A stretch of DNA of 64,000 nucleotides from NCBI RefSeq assembly GCF_004359215.1, contig NW_027152021.1, forward strand, positions 225,924 through 289,923. The letters run 5' to 3'. A model generated the notes under the pieces. The model made no database searches. It was not told where the DNA came from and was given only the letters and a program-made list of their open reading frames with translations. The position numbers and the translations under genes were made by a program. The DNA is from Bremia lactucae (Eukaryota; Oomycota; Peronosporomycetes; Peronosporales; Peronosporaceae). Below are positions 51,309 to 63,118 of this stretch, one piece after another. Position 1 is the first letter of the stretch. Every line of letters begins with the position of its first letter.

Positions 51309-52593
51309 TTAATTTTCTAAGCTTGGCCTGATGTCGAATTGGCTGTCGACTTCGAGCACAAAGATCGCGTCCGACAGGACATAGTAAGGTTGCTGGATGT
51401 CTCCACGACAGAGATAGGGCACGCGACTAAAGTGTCGGAGCTTAAAGCCCGCTGGCAGCAGAACGTTGCGCAGCAGTAAGCTGGCCGCAACTTCGAAGGA
51501 CGCTCCCTCGGCGCAGAGTCCACCTTGCATCGGCAGCTTTTCATTTGGCTCCATGCGGCGGGTACCCTGTTCCACAAAAGCTGAAAACGGCAGTACCACC
51601 GCCAATAAGAAAAGACCCTCCCGCGGGTCTAGCATCTCGCGGATCGCACGAAGCATCGTAAGCGGCTTATCTGCACGATCCAACACATTGAGCATGCTTA
51701 TAGTTGGTATTACGCACAGCAAAACAATCAAATCCGCCACAATAGTGTTGACAATCAAACACATCGCAAGGTTGTAAAATTACGAAAAAGGGACACACCC
51801 AATAGCTCAAGCAAGACACATACGACGACAAACCTGATAATGTTATACGGCTTCCGCGACTGCACAAATTTGTGCTGCAAGTCGCAAGTTTGGACGCTGT
51901 TGTAGCCTCGTGCGTTCAAATGAGCCACCATGGGTGCAGAAGCCTCGGTCGTGGTCACCTGTGACACAAGAGAGGCCAACGACGCCGTAACGTTACCATC
52001 TCCTGCTCCAATGTCAAGCAGAGAGCCACCACCACCAGCCATGGGTTGCTCAAGATAGAGAAGGCGCTGCACTTGAGCTTGGGAAAGCACAAACATCTGA
52101 CCACCTGAATCATGTATCAATACAAACGAGGGCATTAGAACAAAATTATTAGATAGAAAACATATTTTGCTATGCTTTTGTCATTTTTGGCGCCGACCAT
52201 CGCGCTGACGTACGCCCCAAAATTCCGTTCGCGTCTGTGAGCGAAAAAAAGAGTCCGAGCACGGTGGAGCTCAGGGACTCCCACAAACTTCCACCTGTGC
52301 ATGCCTGTCAGCGAAAGATTGCAATGCAATCCGTTAAAAGCCAGACTTATAGTTGATTCAATCCTGCATCGCATTTCATGCACATCAAGGAACGCTTGAG
52401 ACTCGTCGTCACAATTCAACTGCACAAACGCCTCCTGCAAGGCAGAATCACTGCAAGACGATCAAACGCTTGAGTAGGCAATAATAATGAAAAGACAAAC
52501 GCACAGCAATGATAGATTCACTGAGTAGTTGAGTGCAGGTCCAAAGTGTGGCTGCCGCGTGCGCTTCGCCGATTCTCGCACCCATGTCTTCAT
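51309..52593 (-). CDS. METTL9-like protein-histidine N-methyltransferase (DREV), about 4 exons
   Basis: METTL9/DREV enzymes methylate histidine N1 in HxH motifs using SAM. Proposed exons: 52593-52522 (ATG 52593), 52434 to an uncertain donor near 52210-52275, one starting near 52100 and ending at 51834, and 51696-51309. The last junction is secure: YNII|S|MLNVLDRADKPLTML restores the family's DVISxLNxLDRxxxPxxLL across a 137-bp intron. Motif I is SLLDIGAGDGNVTASL; before it MFVLSQAQVQRLL matches the family's MFVFSxxQxxRLL. After it come LLAVVLPFSAFVE, a motif with PYLCRGDIQQPYYVLSDAIFVL as C terminus. Exon 2 contains FVQLNCDDESQAFLD. The donor of exon 2 is not resolved, so the middle of the protein is uncertain. 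Confidence 0.8.
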
Positions 52594-53517
52594 GCAAATT
52601 TGATCTTATTTATGAAATCGATTTTATTTTAACTATACATAAAGGAAATTCCTAATCTGCACATTTCCTAGCAGTCGCCGACGCCGACTTTGTTATCGGC
52701 ATTCGATGTCGTTCATTACTACTATACCACGGACGTCAAGTTTTGGCGGAACTGCACTCTCCAGTACAAGATTAATCTGGAGAAAATTGTCCGAGCCGGT
52801 GCGGTCTTTAAAGTGCCGGTATTCTTTTTGTTTTCAACCTTGTCTAGTATACATTTTGCGCCAAAGTATCGACGCAATATGTTGCATTCGATCATCTTAT
52901 CTGTTGAGATATGCGCCTTGCAACCTCGGTGGCTCGTTGCTCCTAGAGATGCTAAAACCTCAATTCTAAGATGACTGCTTCACGTACAAATTTGTCTCTG
53001 CTCCCGTATGGCGAAGTCCCATCTACTGTAGAAGCAGCCGTAACGCAACCGCTCAGCTTTGCAAGTACAAGGCGGTTAAATATAAAACAAAAACATGATT
53101 TATTCGGTCCATCTTTATTCATTATTAGTAAAAGGGTGCGCACTCGCACCGCAAACTTTGCCATTTAAGCACCTGCACGCCGCAACGATGAGTTCATGAT
53201 TTAATTACGATTGACTTGACCTCAATCAAACAGCCAGAGTCCTAGGCCTAGTACTACCATCACGCCGCTCGCTCGCTCATTCTTTTTTTCGACCTCTTTA
53301 TAGTCCATTGTATCCACTCTCTTATCCGTCGCAAGTTAATTTTTTCTCGTTTTCAGGGGTCCTCGACTGTTGCCGCCAAATCCATGCCCAAGACAACCAT
53401 CAACCTACCCTGGTATTTTTTGTAAAAGCCCGATGGAGCTTGTATTAATCATGAGTACAAAACCACGATCGCTTGTTGCGTTTTCTCTCACTCCGTTGAC
53501 ACATCAAGCATATAGCA
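52594..53517. other. Intergenic stretch with an unsupported short ORF
   Basis: 924 bp between the METTL9-like gene and the PAM2 gene. On the plus strand a 94-codon frame (52690-52974) contains FDVVHYYYTTDVKFWRNCTL, which could be one exon of an unrecognised gene, but I find no partner exons or known motif. Confidence 0.4.
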
Positions 53518-54015
53518 CTACTTCACCGAACGAGGCTGGTGCAATGCTGAGCGCGCATTCCTCTTAAAGTGCAAATTGTTTCTGAAAGGCAAAAAGTTCT
53601 TTGGCTTTGAAGAGAAGCTCTTTGACCGGGAAGTCTTGGACATCAGGCTGTAAATCTCAGCATCCACATCCGAGCTAGAGCGGAGTTCGCGCGTCTTCTC
53701 GCTAAGCTTAAAGTGCAATTCTTGATGACACTCCATTAATTCCAGTTCAGCTAAAATTTCATTTACCTCGTCCACCTGCTCAAGCTCCATTATTTCTGCG
53801 TCCGTCATCGGGTAGTACGCGGAGTCAAACAACTCCTCGTCTGGGATCTCTACCACCGGGTCTACGTGGTCAGCGATAACGAAGCCTAATTCGCCGGGCG
53901 AGTGGCGCCGCTCCATGTAATAGTCATCAGTAATCGTAGGATACCAAGACATCGATGGATAGAACGGAGGAGCGAGGGCGTCGAGTGTTGACGGCGGCAG
54001 AGAAGAAGAGACCAT
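53518..54015 (-). CDS. PAM2-motif protein, probable poly(A)-binding-protein partner
   Basis: 165 residues, single exon, ATG at 54015. Residues 9-21 read STLDALAPPFYPS, which fits the PAM2 consensus (xxLxxxAxxFxP) that binds the MLLE domain of poly(A)-binding protein; the Leu, Ala, Phe and Pro key positions are all present and the spacing equals that of human PAIP1. The rest is strongly acidic in the middle (about 50-110, EIPDEELFDSAYYP, EIMELEQVDEVNEILAELELM) and basic at the C terminus (KTSRSKSFSSKPKNF, HFKRNARS). No other domain is recognised. The order PAM2, acidic helix, basic tail suggests a small regulator of mRNA translation or decay, an inference from the motif only. Confidence 0.75.
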   Translation of the reverse strand: MVSSSLPPSTLDALAPPFYPSMSWYPTITDDYYMERRHSPGELGFVIADHVDPVVEIPDEELFDSAYYPMTDAEIMELEQVDEVNEILAELELMECHQELHFKLSEKTRELRSSSDVDAEIYSLMSKTSRSKSFSSKPKNFLPFRNNLHFKRNARSALHQPRSVK

Positions 54016-54699
54016 TTCTTGTCAGTCTTAAAGTGCGTAGCTTGAAGTAAATTCAGCAATGACGCTTTTTCATTATTGAGGGCGAGAAATTTTACGGGTT
54101 CTCATTTTTCTCTTCTTTAGCAAATCATTTTCATCTCCCTACACCTAAAGAATGCTTACACCTAGCCGCGCGGCTAGTCATCAAATTAATTTGGGTGGAA
54201 AATTTGGCAGGAAACGCTTATTCAATCAATTATTGCAGTGCGTTTCTGTGCTGCTTGATCACATTTCTTGTTACGAGCACACGATAGAATTACGTGACAT
54301 TGGATGTGATAAGTGTCACCTACCAGTTTGAAGGGATTTCATAAAATCACTTTTTGATTGACGACATTTTTGTGAGTGAAGCGCTGTGAGAGTGACTTAG
54401 TAAAACTTAAATCTTTATAAAATGCGCAGATGACTCAAACAGGTAATAGTGTGTGTAACTTCTTCGTCACAATCGTTGAAACTTGTCAAAATCGAAGCCG
54501 CTGCTTAGATTATTCAAGTGAAATCTCGATTTTTAATTTCGGAACGTTAATTACATTAATGGACGCCAGCGGCACAAATTAAAATAACATTCGAAGCTAA
54601 ATGAGGTTTTTGATATTACAATTTGTCATTTAAAAGTTTCCCTTAGTTTTGTATGTCAAGCTACAGAAAGGTCCTTTTCCACAAATGATGGCTCTTATA
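54016..54699. other. Intergenic stretch
   Basis: AT-rich non-coding sequence upstream of the PAM2 gene. No gene, RNA or repeat recognised. Confidence 0.5.
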
Positions 54700-55160
54700 A
54701 CGGGTGTACTTTACGTAAATATTATTTTTATATAGGTAAAATTCATATTATTTCCTATAGAGGAAATAACAAAGAAGTATAATATTATCATTTACTAATT
54801 TTTACCTATTCTTTCTAATATTACCGTATCTGGTAATGTTGATGCAACAAGACAACAGTTCTGCTGATTGGTTGGTTTTAATTCAAATTTACCCCGCCCA
54901 TCGCTGCAAAAATCACGAATCAGCGGTGCGCACGGAGGGAGGCGCTATATATACTTTAATAGTAATTTATTAAAGTCAGTAGATGAGAAGATCGTTACGT
55001 AGGAGCTTAATATATTAATACACTTGTACTTTTCCCTATACTAAGCCTTCAGTATTGACCTTTAGTAGCCAAGACTTCTTAGCTACTTAGGTCCATTCTC
55101 TGCACGTTGTGTACGTCAAGTACCTCACCTTTACTGAAATCTGCCTAGTTACGCCTGGCA
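54700..55160 (+). repeat. Probable family-C LTR region
   Basis: It precedes family-C gag. The part at about 54990-55110 is the reverse complement of 7320-7480, and 54745-54785 resembles 31315-31360. A TATA-like CTATATATAC lies at about 54946, and a TGGCAGCTCTTCG stretch at about 55159 sits where a primer-binding site is expected. Exact ends were not found. Confidence 0.45.
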
Positions 55161-55219
55161 GCTCTTCGTGGTTCGTTAACGGCCAGGTACGTCCATCAAC
55201 ATGAAAATTTTAAATTAAA

Positions 55220-56870
55220 AAGAAAGGAGCTTTTAAGCCCTCAAGAAGGGTATCACGCAACGCGTGGACGATTTACTCACTTGAGTGACCTCGAATGGAA
55301 GCGGTCTAACGAACGAGTTCGGCCGTAAGCGGGCCAGCTGTAGACTCAATGTTGTACGCTGTACAAAAAGACGAACAACATGCGACTATAGCCGAGTTCA
55401 TACAACATGAATTCGACGTGGCTCGAAAAAGATAGCTTGCTTCAGCAGCAAGGCTCTTAGCACGCAGAGGTGTTAAGAAAACAGGGCGCATAACATTTAA
55501 AACTGCTGAGACAGCAGCATTCACATGGTGCTAGCGAGCTGACCCTTTTGCGTCGATCCGAAACCTTAAGAATTGAAATCTCTAAGCTTAAGGCAGCCGA
55601 AAGCAACTCCTTTTAAGATGGTTCGTGATGCCATCGAAGCTCGCCGCATCGATGATGATGCGACAAAATAAAGTTTGGCACGTCAGACTTGGCTGGAAGT
55701 GCCAAATCTTGGGCCTCAAGGCTTAAGCTTCTCAACCCATTCGAATTTGGGTCGTATGAGATATTTAAGATCCAGCTCAGGCAAACCTTTGAGCTGCCAT
55801 GTGCCGAATTCAGGGCTCGAGCAGAGCTACCGAATTTGAAACAGGGCAAGCATGACCTTCGCGCTTGCGCCCGGCGCTCACGATTCCTTGTAAGTTGTAT
55901 CTTGAGTCTACCCATTTATGAACAAACACAGGGTCATGCGGACGGTCCCGTCAAGACTCACGTATTCCGGCTTAAACTTAGACGCTAGATCAAACGATCT
56001 CTGTAGCGAAAAAGGAGGACTTTATCTTGGAACAGGCTTTCGACCACTGTAGTGCTTATCGTTTACCGAGACGACAAGAACATGGAGGCCCAGAATCTAT
56101 ATATTTTGTATGTGTGGAGCGAGAAACCTCGCTCTTCAAGTTACATACGGTTGCAAAGATGCAATCGTTACCAAAAGACAGGGCACTACGACTACAAATA
56201 TAGTGCCCCACCCCAGTGCCGAAAAGCACTGAGCGAAACGATCGACCTCCCGCTAAAATAACTGAAGACGCGGATATGACGCTGTTACTAAATCACAACG
56301 GCGAGGCGGATCATAAAAAATGGTCGGAGTGAGTAAGTACGGAGCACCCAACTGGTCCAGCAACGTCGAGATAATTTCTGGCCTCTTGACAAGAGTTTCT
56401 CCTCACACACAAACATTGTGCGTTACCCTAGTGATGATTTTACCTGAGTCATCTTGTGATGACTCCATTATTAATAACAACTCTGGTGGAATGTTAGCCC
56501 CAGTGCAAACATTAGTTAACGGGAGAAGGACCGGAATACGTTGCGGTTCGCTCCAGAAACATGCCCTGGTTGCCCTCTAAGAGCGACTTAGTTTGTTGGT
56601 CAGCGGACGTATAAGTTCACGTTGTTTGACTCATTCAGGATTCACAAGTCTGAAGAAAACAAAACAACGAATTTTTTCATCAATGCCTTTTTTTCAGCAT
56701 CGATTGTTCGCTTGCAAGCGTGCCGAGTATGTAACTCCCCTGTAACAGGCTTGAAATTATTCGTTCATAATGTGCTTGTTACAGGCCTTGAGGCCTGGCT
56801 TACCAAACTTTACTTTTATGTGACCCGTTTGTTTAGAGAGGCAGGTACCTTGCCCCCATGTCTCTGCTGT
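55220..56870 (+). mobile_element. Ty3/gypsy family C remnant (gag and start of protease)
   Basis: It matches the element at 62100-64000: the TTCATACAACATGAA leader, QQGS-like sequence, the capsid stretch AGSAKSWASRLKLLNPFEFGS (55689-55988), and RLQRCNRYQKTGHYDYKY at about 56149-56202, a zinc knuckle in which the second and third Cys are Tyr. The protease lead-in VGVSKYGAP (56320) matches VGVSKGATP (63030). It ends where minus-strand family-B sequence starts, near 56870. Confidence 0.7.
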
Positions 56871-58652
56871 TGAAAATTGCAGTCCCATACCCCTAGGAGG
56901 CGACCTCCCTTAAAGATCCTCATTGGAGGACGTTTCTCCCATCTGAGATGCGCATAGCTCAAAATTGTGAGTGGGGTTGACTTTAAGGATTGATAACTTA
57001 CAATCATTTCACGCGCAAAGCGTTCGTTTTACGTTGGGCCTCTGAGGTAGAGGATGGGTCTCATCGTACTGTTGGACGAGACCAGGAACGTCGGTCATCG
57101 TTGGGCGCGATTTCAACTATCATGCGAGGGTAGTTATCTCCGCCATCGAACGAGATAATTGTTCGGACCCCCTTTACCTCGCGGTGTGTTAAGAAGTGTT
57201 CAACTAGAAAGCGCTACTCACCACTCGAGGCCTTCAATGGTTGTGCACTAGGCTTCAACCCTTGACAAACTTCGCAAGCACGTATGTAAACTGCGTACAA
57301 ATTATAATGACGAGATCAGTAAAACTAGCGACTTATCGTGAGATATGCCTAACACGTCTACGATGCCCACTAACTGGTGCATATACATGATTACAACTCG
57401 CAAATTATTATGAGTGGGAATGACGACACGGGGTGTTTCGCCAGCAATGGCTGTAAAATACAGGAAACCATTGCATGTTATGTATCAGATGAAGATAAAT
57501 ACAGTTCGACAGTTTTTTATGGACGGTTGTGATGGATTTGTAATGTGATTTATGAGGCCTTTTAACAGCGTCATCTTCTTGATAGACTCTTCTTTCATCG
57601 TCAAGTAATGTTAATCATGGTACACTTTTTGTCCTAATGGTGGGCTCATGTTCACTATTAATTTGCGCAGCCGGCTTCAAACCGAACCGGGGCGATTGGG
57701 CATCAGCGAGACGTTTAGCCGGCCTGGCTTAAAATCCGTCCAGAGAAATTATATTCAGCAAAGAAATACAACCATCTCGCCATTCTTCGCGAGATATGTG
57801 GGCTGCTTACGGCAGTGCGTGAAGACGCATGGTCCGTATAAACAATGAGCGGTATATCTTCCAAAAGATGGACACTAAAGTTAGCCAGTGCATATTTCAT
57901 GGCAATTACTTCCTTGTCATGCGCTGAATAATTGCGTTCTGCTGGTTGTAGCTGACGCGACCTATAGCAAACGACGCGCCCTGCGCCGCCTGTGTCATAT
58001 TGCATTAACGCACAGCTGATTGCAAAATCGCTGGCGTCACAGACCACGTCAAATGGTCTGTCTTGGTCTGCAATCGCCAGGACTTGATATCTACAGGATG
58101 TTACACCGTGTTTACCCACGATGCACCCAAGAAGTGGTATTTCGTTTGTATCGAATATACACTTGAGATTTGCATACGACCTATGCTCACGCATTGTAGG
58201 CAGGCGCTTTTTATGCGACCTCGCACAACAAAGCACCCAACTTCAAGCACAGCGAAGTAGTGGTTTGACCGTTATCTTTCGCGTGCAGTGAGGCAGTTGG
58301 TGGACGGCTAAGCGACTCACCCAACGAACTTGTACCCTAGAACAAGTGTGGTTACGGAAGCTGTTGCCCGACTTCTCGTCCACACTTTATATTTTGAAAG
58401 TAGTGTTGAGACTGATTTGTATTCAATATAACTAAATATAAAACCGTTTTACCTAATCAGTAGTTAACATCCCTGTAGATGAGCATCTCTGCATGGCGCG
58501 CGTATTATTTTGAATACCTCAGCTCGCGGATGATGCAAGACGTCATCTATTCAATGTGAATGCCCTATGTGCATTACACATACGGTGAGTGATTGACCTC
58601 TCTATTAAGAGTCCTTAACGGGTGTGTAGCATAAGGCAGCTAGCCCGTTACA
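56870..58652 (-). mobile_element. Ty3/gypsy family B-like remnant (LTR, end of RT, RNase H, integrase zinc domain)
   Basis: Minus strand: a 458-bp LTR (58652-58195), joined by deletion to the end of RT (LGCIVGKHGV) and RNase H (58236-57715: FDVVCDASDFAIS, CYRSRQLQPAERNYSAHDKE, LIVYTDHASSRTA). Near 57310-57230 the frame reads YIRACEVCQGLKPSAQPL, the CxxC half of the integrase zinc domain. Downstream sequence to 56870 is degraded. The LTR has no matching 5-bp flanks (CGCAT and CCATC). Confidence 0.7.
57715..58194 (-). pseudogene. RNase H domain of the family-B-like remnant
   Basis: One open minus frame carries RNase H1-type motifs: DVVCDASDFAISCALMQ (first Asp strand), YSAHDKEVIAMKYALANF (catalytic Glu helix) and VYTDHASSRT (next Asp). 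The frame ends at WLYFFAEYNF, where related elements continue to the last catalytic His/Asp. Confidence 0.75.
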
Positions 58653-59989
58653 CCATCCCTCTTATAAACGATTTTTCATTTTGAAATCATCGTCAACGGG
58701 AAGAACGAGCACCGAGCCGCCCACGACGTCCTCTCAGCCACTCCTTTAGCGACCAGTGTGATCACCTATTACGGTGACATCACCCGGCGCTTGTTATGCC
58801 ACCTAAAAAGTGCAAAGTTGATGGGTCATCTGTGAAGACACCCACACAACCCAAAACAAAACGTACGAGTGGCGATAATACGCCGCCGTCGCTGTTGCGT
58901 CACCGACAGCTACTGCTGACACCAACTGGACACGATCACATACCATCATTTAAGCTTTATGCTCAGGCTCTTCCGCGTCAGAGTCTCCATAAGGGAAGGT
59001 CTGGACGACAGATGGTGGAATTTTACCCAGCTGAGAAGCAATCGCACGTTTATGGGCAGTGCTCTCATGAATGGCCGCTGCGCTAGATGGCGCAGATGAC
59101 GAGACAGTTGCCTTCGCAACGTAAGGCGTCTTCATGTTAGGAGTAATAGGTGAATTGTGAATGAGCATTATAGCGCCATCGCCCTCCCCCATTAGCTCTT
59201 TTTCATCAATACAATGTGGTGATGGCAAAGGTGTCGACTCTTTGTTGTCATCAATGAGCGACGGATCTACATCATCACTGTGCAAGTGGGATGGATCAAT
59301 GAATCCAGTTGACAGCGCAACAGCCGTATTGAACGCGGCTATGTGACCGGTGGTATACTACCCCTATGCCACCTCCATCTGAATGTCCTCGTTCGGATAA
59401 AACTAGTACGACGCTCCTACAGCGCGCTACTGAAGACGCTCATTATTATTATGGCGTCTAGGATTCGTGAAGGCACAAGAGAAATCACTTGATCGTGTTT
59501 CCCCGATCTCGAGCGTGTTGCGCTCGACAGAAACAGCTGACCAATGACTAGCAGAATTCCTACGCTGTTTTCAGTCACATTCTGATGTGGCGAAACAACG
59601 GTCGCAGCGAAAAAGCTTCGCTCATTTGCGTGTAAGAGAAGTCATGGGCGATACTGTACCCCCTGTTTCTCTTCATCACGCTGCTGCTGCTAGTCTATTT
59701 GGAACTAGTGGAGTGACAACCGATGCGACGTCAAGGCGTAAATTTGGATCTTCACTAGAATGCGGTGCGGATGTCCGCGGATCAATCGTCGCTAAATTTA
59801 TGGAAAGGTTGGTGCGATGTAGTGGAATTGATGCGACTGAGTTGCTTGCGTGAAACAATCTGTTGACCAAGCGCACCCTAATTATCTCTATGAGACTTCT
59901 TACAGCCCACAACAATTTTGGTCTTGCGTCACGACGGTTGGGGCATCTCTGAGCTCTTCACACTAGATTACCAATAATGACGGCACTCG
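58653..59989. other. Unassigned stretch with short ORFs
   Basis: Plus frame 58796-59086 starts MPPKKCKVDGSSVKTP; minus frame 59285-58950 is acidic then Ala/Ser-rich (HSDDVDPSLIDDNKE); plus frame 59587-59853 and minus frame 59915-59676 overlap. Since retroelement sequence lies on both sides, this may be degraded gag or an accessory region of a Ty3 element, but no motif proves it. Confidence 0.35.
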
Positions 59990-60690
59990 CCGCGTTTCGT
60001 TGGGTGGACTACGAAGTGCTACCAGGTGTAACAGGGCACTTTTTACTAGTACTAATATCTATACTAGCGCATTACCATGCCGGGTTTGGCCGACACAAGT
60101 CCCGGTACGTCAACGCGCAGGGCGTCAACCGGTATCCATGAGTCGAAACTCTTTGAATATTCTCTCCATTGGACGAGGATCTGAAGCTTATACTTCACGG
60201 AGAGGTGGGCAAACCTTCCAACAAGGAAGCGTTGGAGTCCAGCAGCATGCGCCAATGCAGGCGGCGCCCGATAGCAGTGGCGACTACGCCTGCATACTCG
60301 CGCCAGTTTGTCCTGCATTTATTGAGGCGCAAAGCGCTGTGAACGAAGCTCAACTCACGGTCGGCGTCACCATCGGTCTCCTTAGACGGATGGGGATATG
60401 TGATCTCTTTTGGATCAACATACCGTATCAGACGACCCACGTAAAAGACGGATTGCATCTTCATGCCGGGAGAATGAGCCTACAATTTCGGCCTCCAACA
60501 TCCTCGAATACCGTAAACGGCCCGATAAAAAGCGGCAGTAATTTCGTAGTAGCTCCAGGTAGTACAGAAATTGTATTAGGTGCGACTATGGCCACAGACG
60601 GTTTGACTATTGCCAGTGACGATTTAATAATTGCCACAGACGTTTTGACTATTGCCACAGACAAAACACCTCGGATTGGCTAATCGGTAA
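59990..60690 (-). pseudogene. Ty3 integrase C terminus (GPF module) and chromodomain
   Basis: Minus frame 60664-60461 ends in KLLPLFIGPFTVFEDVG, the GPY/F module. It continues in 60464-60195 with MQSVFYVGRLIRYVDP, and in 60318-60064 with FLVGRFAHLSVKYKLQILVQW and SWIPVDALRVDVPGLV, a chromodomain with the usual Trp positions. The N terminus of the first frame is a short internal repeat (VAIVKTSVAIIKSSLAIVKPS) matching 12-18 nt repeats at about 60590-60665. Upstream pol is replaced by MULE sequence from about 60700. Confidence 0.7.
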
Positions 60691-60779
60691 ATCACATCTT
60701 TTTGTTATTCTTAAGTATTATAATAATAATATCCTTCTCATTTCCTTGCTTTCCTCCCTACCCTAGCAATTCAACGAGT

Positions 60780-62100
60780 CGCGCAACACAAGCCGTTTTC
60801 AAGCATATAATGGATTTTAATTATTTTGAGGAATCTGAGATCAATGCTCAGAACAAATCGCTGCAGCCACCAATCGGACTTGTTATAATCAGATATTGTT
60901 CTCGCGAAGCCATGGAAAAGGCATTGAATGAATTCGCTGCCACCCAAGGCAATGGGATAGTGACAAAATCATTCTACAAGCAGCGAAGTGGACACTATAC
61001 GGTCCATTTCAAATGCGATCGGGGGGGGGGGTTAACCGCAATCGGCTTGGTCTAACAAAACGAACTAGAACACGAAAACCTCAACAGCATTCGTCAATTG
61101 TTCATTCAGGTCGAAGCAATACAGAATACCTGCATTGGACTTTCCGCGTGGTTGAAGAGGGTCATAACCATTTGCCATCCACCTGTATGAGCGCTCATCC
61201 TGTCCACCTCAGAAATAAAAAGACAATAGCTGGATTGTATTATGCTAGGGTCTCAACAAGGAGCATCTATACTTGTTACGGAATGATCATGGACTTGTTT
61301 TGCCAATAAACAAACTGAACAACGCCCGTCAAGCTTCAATTTAAAGAACTTTAGATGGCCGCACCCCAATGAATGTCCTTGTACAGAAATTTCGCGGATT
61401 ACAATTTGATGTAAAAGCTATAGTGAGCGATTCTGACGGCAAAATATCCCAACTGTACTTTGCCCATCCAAAATCTACGGAGCTGGCTCGGAGTCACAAT
61501 AACATGTTTCTGGTTGATGCTACATACAAGACAAATGCTTTGAAGCTTCCACTGTTGCATCTCGTTGGGTGCTTGTCAATGTATAGAACATTTTCTGACG
61601 CATTTGTTTTCATTGTAAACGAAAATCAATCCTCATACCCTTCCGCAATAAACTTCTTTCGATCGATCTTTAAGGACGCTGCTCCTTTAAAAAAAATTGT
61701 TGATCGCGAGCCGGCACTAATTTTAGGAATTCATGAACAATTCCCAACTTCCGACATTCTCTTGTGTATGGCATATTGAAAAAGTACAGTAAAAAATGCG
61801 AAGCATATTTTTCAAAAAAAGAAGAATGGACAGCCATGAAGGAATGGAGGGCAATCATGTATACAAAAACATAAAGCTCCTTTGATGAACTATGGAATCT
61901 TTTTGAATGGAATGTCGACGGAGCAGTTATAGAATACATTATCGAAACATGGATTCCCTTCACAAAAATGTTTGTGGCTACTTGGACTGACAGTATAACG
62001 AATTTTGGTCATACTACAACCTCACGCGGCGAAAGTGCTCACCACATGCTCAAGCAATACATTCTTACTAGCCTGAATATTATGATACGTGGGTACTTAT
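60780..62100 (+). pseudogene. Mutator-like (MULE) transposase, broken
   Basis: Frame 60702-61055 holds an N-terminal FAR1/WRKY-GCM1-like DNA-binding region (CSREAMEKALNEFAATQGNGI, HYTVHFKCDRGGG). It shifts at a run of 11 G (61020-61030) to 61013-61309 with LHWTFRVVEEGHNHLPS. The catalytic core, 61369-61779, has MFLVDATYKTNALKLPLLHLVG (first Asp), a hydrophobic SDAFVFIVNEN strand and KKIVDREPALILGI (second Asp) ending FPTSDILLCMAY before a frameshift. Continuation in other frames to about 62000 (WNVDGAVIEYIIETWIPF) fits the region with the last Glu and C-terminal helix. Terminal inverted repeats were not found. Confidence 0.75.
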
Positions 62101-62152
62101 TTTCGCCAAGTTCATACAACATGAACTTGACGAGGTGAAATAGAAGGTAGTT

Positions 62153-63118
62153 TTGCTGAATCAGCAAGGCTCTTACCAGGCAGAACTGTTGAGATTACAA
62201 CAGGTACAGACCCCTGTATCTGGGACGACGCATACGCGTCGTCCCGAAACTCTAAAAGTTGATATCTCTAAGTATAGAAGAGTCGAAGGAAACTCCCTCT
62301 TAAGATGGTCTGTCGAGTTGGACGATGCCATAAAGGCACGTCACATCATCGACGAGCAAATGCAAGTCGCATTCGCTCAACCAAATTCGGCAGGTCGTGC
62401 CAAAACTTGGGCATTGGGCCTTAAATTCCGCGACCCTTGTCTTGGGTCGCTAGAGGCTTTTAAAGCCCCGCTCAAACAGACGTTTGAACCGCCTAGGGCT
62501 GAGTTCAGAGCTTCTGAAACTCAAGCAAGGCAAGCGTGATGTACACGCATATGCCCTCAGCACATACGACTCTTAGCGAGTTGTATTACAAATAGCCCAG
62601 TCCACGAACACACGTTGATTACGGTGTTCATGCAAGGTCTTACGGATGGTCCCGTAAAGACCCACCTGTTCCGCTTGGAACTGGATACGCTTGAAGACGC
62701 AATATCCGTTGCGGAACAGGAGGACTTTAGCTTGAGACAGACTCAAGCTAGTTCGTCATCGTATCCTCCTCCAACACGACACAAGCTAGGAGGTCCAGAA
62801 CGCATGGACCTCTTTTACATCGAAAGCGAGAGACCTCCTTTTCGAGCAATAAGCGATCGCAGAAATGCCATCGCTGCGAAAAGTAAGGACACTACGCTCA
62901 TGAGTGCAATGCGCCATGCCCAGTACCGAAAGGTACTGATCGTAATGTTTGACCGAATGCTAAAAAAGGCAACCGTCGCGGGTCCGACGTTGTTGCGTAA
63001 TCGCAACAGCGAGGCGGACCGCCAAAATACGGTCGGGGTCAGTAAGGGCGCAACGCCGCTCAAGAGAATTTGCAAATCTCTTGACAAAAGTTGCTCCAGA
63101 CACACAATCATTTTGTGA
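62153..63118 (+). pseudogene. Family-C gag, broken
   Basis: Frame 62153-62539 covers the capsid N part (LKVDISKYRRVEGNSLLRWS, SAGRAKTWALGLKF, SLEAFKAPLKQTFEPP). After a frameshift 62615-63118 continues with VFMQGLTDGPVKTHLFRLE and LEDAISVAEQEDFSL. The zinc knuckle, at about 62867-62910 in another frame, reads CHRCEK, stop (TAA), GHYAHEC: a CCHC knuckle interrupted by a stop codon. Confidence 0.75.

Noticed and set aside
52690..52974. Plus-strand 94-codon frame containing VVHYYYTTDVKFWRN
   Set aside because: Could be an exon, but no partner exon, splice pair or known family was found; listed only as intergenic content.
58796..59853. Host gene starting MPPKKCKVDG with exons to 59853
   Set aside because: No consistent splice sites or homologous domain; retroelement sequence on both sides makes element debris as likely.
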